A DNA stretch of 30,160 nt, from positions 1-30,160 of the forward strand of contig JBEKDJ010000012.1 of the NCBI GenBank assembly GCA_050014415.1. Direction: 5' to 3'. Under the pieces are notes generated by a model that had not been told where the DNA came from, ran no database searches, and saw only the letters and a program-made list of their open reading frames with translations. Within the stretch, counting starts at the first letter, position 1. Every line of letters begins with the position of its first letter. Source of the DNA: JBEKDJ01 sp050014415 (GTDB lineage: Bacteria; Desulfobacterota; BSN033; UBA1163). The translations under genes and the position numbers were made by a program. Positions 14,529 through 21,338 of this stretch are shown piece by piece.

Positions 14529-15830
14529 TTATTCTATTTTTTCCACCTTTAGTCTCAAATTCTTCACCCCGATGACTTGAACCTTCTCGCCTTTATCAAT
14601 ATTTTGGTCACTGACGACATTCCAGAACTCCCCGTGAATCGATATTTTCCCTTCTGTCGCGATGGGTGCCGTCGCAATTCCCTCTTCTCCAATAAGGCCT
14701 TCCATCCCTGTCGTCGGTTTTTTCAAGCGGGCATTGATGGCCTTGCTTATTGCAAAAATGAAGAATCCTGCGCTGACCAGAACCGCAGGGATGATGACGC
14801 TCAAAGAAATCCTCATATAATCCGTAGGGGTCTCGATCAGCATCATGGAACCCAGAAGAAGGGAGATCACACCTCCAACCGCTAATAACCCGTGACTCAC
14901 TACCTTGATCTCCGCGATAAAGAGAATGATGCCGAAAAAGATCAACGCTAAGCCGGCATAATTGATCGGGAGCATCTGCAAGGCATAAAAGGCGAGGATG
15001 AGGAAGATACCGCCCACCACACCGGGAAGAATGGCCCCAGGGCTTGAAAGCTCGAAGAAGATTCCGTAGATCCCTAACATAAGAAGGATGTAAGCAATCG
15101 ATGGATTAGATATGATATCGAGGAGTTTGTAACGCCAGCTCATCTGAATAGACCGAGGCTTCAATCCCTGCGTAAGAAGAGTTCGTGTCATTCCGTCGAA
15201 CTTCACGACCCTGCCGTTGACCTTGGTGAGAAGGTCCTGAAGATCGGGACTGAGGAGATCGATCACATTCAATTTAAGCGCCTCCTCTTCGGTGATAGAC
15301 ACACTTTTTCTCACCGCCTTTTCAGCCCAGTCCACATTTCTTCCCCTGGTCTTCGCAATCGTCTTGATATAGGAGACGGCGTCATTGAGGACCTTTTCCG
15401 TCATCGTTTTGTCTTCTTTTCCCTCAGCCCCCATCGTAACAGGATGGGCTGCTCCAATGTGGGTACTGGGAGCCATTACAGCGACGTTGGCCGCTAAGGT
15501 GATGAACACACCCGCAGAGGCCGCCCTGGCACCTCCTGGGGCAACATAGACGATAATCGGGATACTGGATGAAAGCATCTTTTTGATTATGATCCTCATC
15601 GATTCCATCAATCCGCCAGGGGTATCGAGCTGGATGATCAGGCATTGTCCGCCTTCCTTGCTGGCTTGATCGATCGAATCCGTAATGAATTTGGCAGTGG
15701 CGGGATTGATGATTCCATCTACTTCAATTAAGAAAACAGGTTGCTTCTCTTCGGAGTTCCCGTGAATCGCAGTGGCAAGGGGAAAAAGGCAAAAAAGAGT
15801 GATGAGAATAATGATTGTGGATCGTTTCAA
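14529..15830 (-). CDS. nfeD: NfeD-family membrane-bound serine protease (long form)
   Basis: A 433-residue long-form NfeD. A signal peptide (about 1-22) precedes a ClpP-like protease domain (about 30-230) with LDTPGGLMESM and the nucleophile Ser105 in GARAASAGVFI. A Lys around 146-160 likely serves as general base, as in the Ser-Lys dyad of the archaeal homologue. Then come about four to five membrane helices (about 240-365) and a C-terminal OB-fold NfeD domain (about 370-430). Translation starts at TTG 15830, seven bases after a strong AAGGAGG; this start is unusual but well supported. It leads a two-gene operon with the slipin. Confidence 0.95.
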   Translation of the reverse strand: MKRSTIIILITLFCLFPLATAIHGNSEEKQPVFLIEVDGIINPATAKFITDSIDQASKEGGQCLIIQLDTPGGLMESMRIIIKKMLSSSIPIIVYVAPGGARAASAGVFITLAANVAVMAPSTHIGAAHPVTMGAEGKEDKTMTEKVLNDAVSYIKTIAKTRGRNVDWAEKAVRKSVSITEEEALKLNVIDLLSPDLQDLLTKVNGRVVKFDGMTRTLLTQGLKPRSIQMSWRYKLLDIISNPSIAYILLMLGIYGIFFELSSPGAILPGVVGGIFLILAFYALQMLPINYAGLALIFFGIILFIAEIKVVSHGLLAVGGVISLLLGSMMLIETPTDYMRISLSVIIPAVLVSAGFFIFAISKAINARLKKPTTGMEGLIGEEGIATAPIATEGKISIHGEFWNVVSDQNIDKGEKVQVIGVKNLRLKVEKIE

Positions 15831-15888
15831 AGTCTCTCCTCCTTAAGAATACACCCTACCCTAAAAAATGAGGATTGTCAAATAATTG

Positions 15889-15905
15889 TCCCGCCCCTGG
15901 CGGGA
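15889..15905. repeat. GGCGGG palindrome (third copy)
   Basis: TCCCGCCCCTGGCGGGA is a near-perfect palindrome in the gap between the aminomutase-like gene and nfeD. Related copies stand at 2633-2650 and 5511-5525, all in minus-strand gaps and all next to low-complexity CAAAGTG/CAAATGT-type words. No T-run follows. Confidence 0.6.
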
Positions 15906-15956
15906 GCCGGACAACCCAATCCATTCCATTTCAAAGTGCCAAAGTGCAACCACGTT

Positions 15957-16997
15957 CTACTCTCCGCCGTCGGTATATTCCACGACCTCACCCAGATAAT
16001 TGCGTAGAAAGAAAGTCTGTCCCTGCCTCTTCACGTCGTCCGGAAGAATAGGGATCTTGCCCTTGCCTCCCGGCAGGTCAACGACATAATAAGGGGTCGC
16101 CATCCCAGAGGTGTGGCCCCGCAATCCGGCCATGATTTTGAGGCCCGTTTCTACAGAGGTGCGAAAGTGAGCGGTTCCACGGGCCAAGTCCATCTGGTGG
16201 ATGTAGTAAGGCCGGACCCGAATGGTCAAGAGTTTTTGCATCAATTCCTTCATAACGGTCAGATCATCATTCACACCCTTCAAAAGCACGGTCTGGTTTC
16301 CCAAGGGAATACCGGCGTCGGCCAGTCGGTTACAAGCCTCGGTAGATTGCGATGTAATTTCTGATGGATGATTGAAGTGGGTATTTACATAGAGAGGGTG
16401 ATAACGCTTGAGCATTCGACAGAGGCGAAGGGTTATCCGGTCAGGAAGAGTCACCGGCGCCCGTGTGTTGATCCTGATCATCTCGAGATGAGTAATCCTA
16501 CGAAGCCTCGAGAGAATATCTTCGATTATTTCATCGGAGAGCAGCAAAGGGTCACCACCCGAGAGAATCACATCACGGATTGCCGGTGTTGTTTCGATAT
16601 ACTTCAGGGCAGACTGCAGGGGGTTAAGGGCATTAAGTCGTTGATTTCCTACCCTCCATTTCCGCATACAGAAACGACAGATGGTTGCACAGGTTGAAGA
16701 CACAAGCAAGACCACCCTGTCAGGATAACGGTGGATGAGCATGGGCACCGGACTTAACCCTTCCTCATTGAGAGGGTCGGACGGGAGGCTGTCGTTCTTC
16801 AATTCAAGAGGGTCGGGTACGCACTGGCGCCAAATAGGATCACCCGGTTCTTTGATCAAGCCCAGATAGTAGCGAGAGATCTGCATCGGATAACGCTTGA
16901 CCACCGGTTGAAGTGGTTCAACATCGATGTGGTAGCGACCGGCCAATTCTCTAGGATTCGTGATGCTTGTGGTAAGAGCCCTCTGCCAGCGTTCCAT
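15957..16997 (-). CDS. KamA-family radical SAM aminomutase (short lysine 2,3-aminomutase-like)
   Basis: A 346-residue radical SAM enzyme with the CATICRFC motif (CxxxCxxC, about residues 103-110) binding the Fe4S4 cluster that cleaves AdoMet. The family's LSGGDPLLLSD, RINTRAPVTLP, THFNHP and GIPLGNQTVLLKGVND motifs follow. PLP enzymes of this family use a conserved late Lys; GKGKIPILP fits. The two Asp that grip the lysine side chain in lysine 2,3-aminomutase appear conserved, in HQMDLARG and YYVVDLPGG. GLRGHTSG is also as in aminomutases. The length is closer to EpmB (EF-P lysine isomerase) than to the roughly 416-residue lysine enzyme. I favour a lysine-type 2,3-aminomutase of short build; glutamate or EF-P-linked roles stay possible. 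Confidence 0.88.
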   Translation of the reverse strand: MERWQRALTTSITNPRELAGRYHIDVEPLQPVVKRYPMQISRYYLGLIKEPGDPIWRQCVPDPLELKNDSLPSDPLNEEGLSPVPMLIHRYPDRVVLLVSSTCATICRFCMRKWRVGNQRLNALNPLQSALKYIETTPAIRDVILSGGDPLLLSDEIIEDILSRLRRITHLEMIRINTRAPVTLPDRITLRLCRMLKRYHPLYVNTHFNHPSEITSQSTEACNRLADAGIPLGNQTVLLKGVNDDLTVMKELMQKLLTIRVRPYYIHQMDLARGTAHFRTSVETGLKIMAGLRGHTSGMATPYYVVDLPGGKGKIPILPDDVKRQGQTFFLRNYLGEVVEYTDGGE

Positions 16998-17121
16998 TTC
17001 GTTAGCTACTCGCTATAAGGAAGTTTATTTCTTATAATAACATAAATTTGCGTCATTTCCTTGAATCATAGAATCTTAGACCTCTGGAATCCTTGGACAC
17101 ATCAAGCAGGGAAGATCCCTT

Positions 17122-18309
17122 ATGTCTTTGTGGACAATAAGAAGTAGAATCGTTATCAACTGCGGCAAGGGCATCACGCCCCTCTTAAGTGAGGAGATTA
17201 TCTCATTGGGTCTTCCTATCCTTTCTGAAGGTGTTGCGCATGTTGAGACTGAAGGAACGATGGTTGATGCCGTGAGGCTCAACCTCCTTATCCGCACGGG
17301 ACATCGGGTTCTTTTTCTTCTTCAGACATTCCGTGCAAGAAATCCTGATGCGCTCTACAAGGAAATCTCGGAAATCGAGTGGGAGAATTACGTTCCTGAT
17401 GAAGGCTATATCTGTGTGACTTCCACTGTTGACACCCCGACGATTCAGGATTCACGGTTCGCCAATCTGAAATGTAAGGATGCGATTGTTGACCGTGTGA
17501 AGAGGAAGTGTGGGCATCGCCCTGACTCCGGTCCGAAAAGAGATCGGTCGGTCGTTCATCTCTACTGGAAAGATGAGGTCTGCCTTGTCTATCTCGACAC
17601 TTCCGGTGAGCCCCTTTCCAGGCGCGGGTACAGGAGGATTCCGCTTGTGGCACCTATGCAGGAAACCCTTGCAGCCGCTGTTGTCCTGGCGACCGGCTGG
17701 AAAGGCGACCGAAACTTCATCAATCCCATGTGCGGCAGCGGAACGCTTGCCATCGAAGCTGCACTGATTGCTCTTGAAAGGGCGCCAGGCCTGTTGAGAA
17801 ATAACTATGGCTTTATGCACCTAAAAGGATTTGATGAATCTTCCTGGAAAGATTTGCGGAAGAAGGCAAGGGCAGTGTCGAAAAAGAACTTAAATGGGAA
17901 GATCATCGCCACGGACATCAGCCCGGAGGCGATTGAGGCGGCGAAGAAGAATGCAGCGACTGCTGGCGTGGAGCAGTGGATCGAATTCAGAGCATGTGAT
18001 TTCTCAGAAACACCTATCCCGGAAGGCGGAGGGGCGGTGATCCTTAACCCTGAATATGGTGAACGAATGGGCAAAATAGAAGAACTCAAAGAGACCTATG
18101 AGAGGATCGGAGATTTTTTTAAGAAGAAGTGCGGAGGGTATGTGGGTTATATATTTACCGGTAACCTCGACCTGGCAAAGAAAGTGGGACTAAAGACAAA
18201 AAGAAGGATTCCCCTTTTTAATGGTCCCATTGAGTGCAGGCTGTTAGAATATGATCTGTATGAAGGAAGTAGAAAAAGACAAGCAACCAACTTTAAGCCT
18301 TGCAGCTAA
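17122..18309 (+). CDS. THUMP-domain class I RNA methyltransferase (RlmL/RlmK N-part-like)
   Basis: A 395-residue AdoMet-dependent RNA base methyltransferase. The N-terminal ferredoxin-like/THUMP region (about 10-165) binds RNA; GPKRDRSVVHLYWKDE and DTSGEPLSRRGYR are recognisable. The Rossmann catalytic domain (about 170-385) begins APMQETLAAAVVLATGW, with the AdoMet motif NPMCGSGTLAIEA near residue 200 and TDISPEAIEAAKKNA. The catalytic motif IV is NPEYGER where the family usually has NPPYG. Length and order match the N-terminal methyltransferase of RlmL, which makes m2G in 23S rRNA. No RlmK half is attached. The start ATG 17122 has CAGGGA upstream. The exact RNA target is not determinable here. 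Confidence 0.9.
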   Translation: MSLWTIRSRIVINCGKGITPLLSEEIISLGLPILSEGVAHVETEGTMVDAVRLNLLIRTGHRVLFLLQTFRARNPDALYKEISEIEWENYVPDEGYICVTSTVDTPTIQDSRFANLKCKDAIVDRVKRKCGHRPDSGPKRDRSVVHLYWKDEVCLVYLDTSGEPLSRRGYRRIPLVAPMQETLAAAVVLATGWKGDRNFINPMCGSGTLAIEAALIALERAPGLLRNNYGFMHLKGFDESSWKDLRKKARAVSKKNLNGKIIATDISPEAIEAAKKNAATAGVEQWIEFRACDFSETPIPEGGGAVILNPEYGERMGKIEELKETYERIGDFFKKKCGGYVGYIFTGNLDLAKKVGLKTKRRIPLFNGPIECRLLEYDLYEGSRKRQATNFKPCS

Positions 18310-18515
18310 CAGGGTGAAGGGCAAGCACCAATAATCGAATAATGACCAAACCACAATCACCGAAATTCCAAACGGCACACTGATTATTTACTTTCCTGTT
18401 CTGGACAGTGGTCATTGATTCATTGGTTATAGTTTTACCCTGGCGTGATCGAGATTTCGTTATTGGAATTTGACTTATTGTGATACTATTGGAAAACGTG
18501 GCGGTAAATTAGCTA

Positions 18516-19541
18516 ATGACAAAGCAAAAAGCAGAGCCTTACCCCGTCTATTTCCTCTATGGGGCTGAGAATTATCTGATTGATGAGGAGGTTCAAGGCC
18601 TCATGGACCGCTGCCTTTCGCAAAAGGAAAGAGGGCTGAACCTCCACCTCTTCAGTGGAGAGGAGCATGGCGGCCAAGAGATTGTTCAGACAGCGCAGAC
18701 CCTCCCGATGTTCTCTCGATATCGTTTCGTTCTGGTGAGCGAAGCTGATCGTATCGAAAAGAAGAAGGTGGAGATATTCTTGAGATATATCGAAAATCCT
18801 TCTCTAACCACCTGTCTCGTTCTATGCGCTCAGACTCCGGGACCTTGGAAGGAGCACCTAACAGAGATAGAGAAGATGGGGAAAGTGAAAGAATATCACA
18901 GATTAAGGGGTATGGCCTTAGTTTCCTGGATGAGGAAAAGGATGTTGGAAAAAGGAAAAGCGCTCACGGACGATGCTGCGGATTACTTAGTGGAAGTGGT
19001 GGGAGATCACCTTCATGATGTCGAGAATACCCTGGAGAAGGTATTTCTAAGTGTCGGTGAGAAAAAAAGGATTGAACTGTCCGATGTTGAAGGGATTGCT
19101 TCACAGATCAGGATCAGTACCGTTTTCGACTTAACCGATGCCATCGGTCATCAGAATCTGGAGAAATCCCTTGGAATTTTGCAGAAGGCACTGGAGTCAA
19201 AGACCATCTCGTTCAAAAAGGAGGAAGAAACCTCAAGAAAGATGGACGATCCGATTCCCCTTCTCTTAAGCATGATAGCCAAGCAATACTGGGGTATCCT
19301 AGGGGTGAAGAAGATGACCTCTGGTCAGCTGGACACCGGAGAGGTTGCAAAGGCACTTAAGATGTCACCTTGGAATGTTAAGAAACTGATGGACCAGGGT
19401 AAGAACTTCTCTGAATCTTCGCTCAGGGAAGGGATGATAAAGTGTCACCAAACCGATCTATCGATCAAAAAAGGTCAAGGGCCGAAAGATCTTCTGATGG
19501 AAAAGTTGGTGATCGACCTCTGCCGTCCCGTTGAAAAATGA
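18516..19541 (+). CDS. holA: DNA polymerase III subunit delta
   Basis: A 341-residue clamp-loader delta subunit, the wrench that opens the beta clamp. The opening YPVYFLYGAENYLIDEEVQ is the family's signature. Three domains can be followed: two AAA+-like parts (about 1-205, without functional Walker A, as normal for delta) and a C-terminal helical collar domain (about 205-341). The segment with PMFSRYRFVLVSEAD carries the clamp-contacting region. The ATG at 18516 has only a weak ribosome site (GGCGG). It follows the THUMP methyltransferase by about 200 bases that hold no gene. Divergence in delta is normal, but length and domain order fit well. Confidence 0.93.
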   Translation: MTKQKAEPYPVYFLYGAENYLIDEEVQGLMDRCLSQKERGLNLHLFSGEEHGGQEIVQTAQTLPMFSRYRFVLVSEADRIEKKKVEIFLRYIENPSLTTCLVLCAQTPGPWKEHLTEIEKMGKVKEYHRLRGMALVSWMRKRMLEKGKALTDDAADYLVEVVGDHLHDVENTLEKVFLSVGEKKRIELSDVEGIASQIRISTVFDLTDAIGHQNLEKSLGILQKALESKTISFKKEEETSRKMDDPIPLLLSMIAKQYWGILGVKKMTSGQLDTGEVAKALKMSPWNVKKLMDQGKNFSESSLREGMIKCHQTDLSIKKGQGPKDLLMEKLVIDLCRPVEK

Positions 19542-19655
19542 GTCATGCAGCGGTCATTCCTCACGGTGGCATAGCGTGCAGGAAGGGTAGGACCGCGCAA
19601 AAGCCTGAACTTGGCATCGCAGACACTGTCAGGTCAATCCCAGACTGACGACTTC

Positions 19656-20463
19656 AGTAGAGTAGAGAACTGGCGTAGTGGCTAAAAGCTCTATCTCCAA
19701 CTCCCCCTCATCAAATCGTACGTTCGGTTTTCCCGAATACGGCTTTCCGATTGTCTTCATCTGGAGGCATTCGCCGTTTAAAACGTGCTTGGCCTTCCGG
19801 TATAGGTTCCTCTGAAGCTCCCGAATCTTTTCTGGAGTTTCCACCACGCTCCGTGCAATCCCTTTCCTTCACTTCTTCTGAAACGTGATAAAAGTATTGC
19901 CCCTTCCCTCTCCCAAGGTTAAGCTGTCCTTGAGATACAAGCGGTACTATGGGCAAATCCGACTCCCTTGCCGACCCGGTAAAATTTCGTTTCCTTATAT
20001 CTACCGGTCGCCCTCCTGATGAGCATCGACAAGGGCCTCCCGCGTTCATTGTCGTATGGCTTCCCCCGCGTGTCACCCCTGTTACCCCGGGAGCCCATCT
20101 ATCGGTTGTGGCAGTTTTCGTTAGGATAGATGCTCCGGTCTTCCCCAATGTAGGAGAGGGTCGACAACTCCATTGTGAATTTCGAGGCTACATCCAGGTT
20201 CGCTCGCGCTGCGACCCGCAGGTTTGCTCAACTCCCCTACGGAGCCTTCGTCAGGAAACTCAGTGCCTCAGGTTACCCTTTACACCTCCCTCAAGCTACG
20301 TGGGCGAACTACCGAACTCCCACGGTCGGACTTTAACCAACAAGTCAAACGTTTTACATGGCATACCCTGCTTAATGCCACTACAAGACCGCTCCGAAAG
20401 GAGACGATGGCTGGTTCAAATGCGCATGGAAGGCAGAGCCGTTTCTGACCCTGACTTTGCTAT
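19656..20463 (-). mobile_element. Degenerate group II intron, reverse transcriptase deleted
   Basis: The minus strand reads like the RNA of a bacterial group II intron. Domain I-IV-type segments run from about 20460 to 19850, including TCCGACCGTGGGAGTTCGG, GGTGACACGCGGGGGAAGCC, and TACCGGGTCGGCAAGGGAG. There follow the first 20 codons of the intron reverse transcriptase, then abruptly the post-ORF region. A domain V-like hairpin lies at 19713-19745 with the AGC triad, and a domain VI-like stem ends in CTACTCTAC near 19656. Domain V has a C-A mismatch beside the triad. Almost the whole reverse transcriptase is missing, so it cannot move alone and may not splice. The 5' border is uncertain (between about 20345 and 20470). 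No host gene appears interrupted. Confidence 0.75.
19788..19847 (-). pseudogene. Group II intron reverse transcriptase, N-terminal remnant
   Basis: A GTG at 19847 opens a frame reading METPEKIRELQRNLYRKAK (after the first Val), the typical N-terminus of group II intron reverse transcriptases. After Lys20 the sequence jumps directly to intron post-ORF sequence ahead of domain V, so polymerase, maturase and any endonuclease domains are gone. The junction near 19787 marks one internal deletion. Confidence 0.65.
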
Positions 20464-20542
20464 CTGACAACCGAATATGGATTTACGCAATTTATTTTCC
20501 AGTAATTATTGAATGCCTTGTGTTCTACCGCTGACCTGAGGC

Positions 20543-21253
20543 TCAGGCCTGGCCGGCGACCGGCTGGCGTTCGATCTCCACGTTAAAAATGACGGCGGTG
20601 AAGAGCGGCCAGAACACCCCAAAGGTAAAGGCCCACGCGATTTCGCCCACTGGAACCCCGAACACAGGTCGGCCCCAGTTGCCAGCCAGGTTGAACTTGA
20701 AAATAAATTCCGGAAACAACCAGAAGGTAAACGCTACGACGCAAAACCAGACAACCGGGAACTGAAGCACACCCGTCGCGGCGAGAGGCCAGTTGCCCCG
20801 CCGAAACAGCCACAGGGCGACCGCACCCAGCCCGTAGGTGATGAGCATGCCCGTCATCGGATCCATGCCCACCCAGACCGTGACCAGATAGGTGAGATCG
20901 CAGCCAGCCCCTGCGACGACGTAGCGTCTCAGCACCGCGGGCCAGTGGAACCGCACTTGCAACCGCCGTCTCCACACCACCGCCACCAGATACCAAGGCA
21001 ACATCCCGACGGCATAGCCGATGAGAATATCCTCGATGCCGATCCTCAGACCTCCCAGCCGGGGTGGAGTCCAGTAGTTGCCCTCCAAAAAAAAGCATAA
21101 TACCCCGACCGGCGCACTCGTCAGTCCCGTGAGATGCATCAAACGGAATTGCTCGCGCGGCAGCGTGAAGCGACCGAGCATGAGCACGACGGCGATGTAG
21201 GCCACGGTGGACAGCAGGTAGCTATAATTCATGACGAACGCGTGCATGGTCAT
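20543..21253 (-). CDS. Seven-helix membrane protein with lycopene-cyclase-like domains
   Basis: A 236-residue polytopic protein with seven predicted membrane helices (about residues 9-28, 39-57, 72-95, 109-130, 133-150, 155-183, 203-226). Two loosely repeated halves carry the look of the CrtYc/CrtYd-type lycopene cyclase domain: GNYWTPPRLGGLRIGIEDIL (about 58-77, acidic pair E74-D75) and GRPVFGVPVGEIAW (about 194-207, E204). Those acidic residues sit where carotenoid cyclases keep catalytic PxE(E/D) motifs. GAGGG lies just ahead of the ATG; a second ATG is two codons on. It lies 85 bases after the prenyl synthase fusion on the same strand. Cyclisation of a prenyl product is the natural inference. 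A Pyr4-like terpene cyclase is an alternative. Confidence 0.6.
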   Translation of the reverse strand: MTMHAFVMNYSYLLSTVAYIAVVLMLGRFTLPREQFRLMHLTGLTSAPVGVLCFFLEGNYWTPPRLGGLRIGIEDILIGYAVGMLPWYLVAVVWRRRLQVRFHWPAVLRRYVVAGAGCDLTYLVTVWVGMDPMTGMLITYGLGAVALWLFRRGNWPLAATGVLQFPVVWFCVVAFTFWLFPEFIFKFNLAGNWGRPVFGVPVGEIAWAFTFGVFWPLFTAVIFNVEIERQPVAGQA

Positions 21254-21338
21254 CGATCCCTCAGGGCATCCACGGGGTTTGCAGGGGAAGGGTCACAAAG
21301 CACACGGTTTTTCTATCCTTCTGACGACCCGGGCCGCT

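Noticed and set aside
19711..20148. 145-codon minus-strand frame within the intron
   Set aside because: It reads through group II intron RNA domains and the start of the post-ORF region; this kind of frame is a frequent false gene in such introns.
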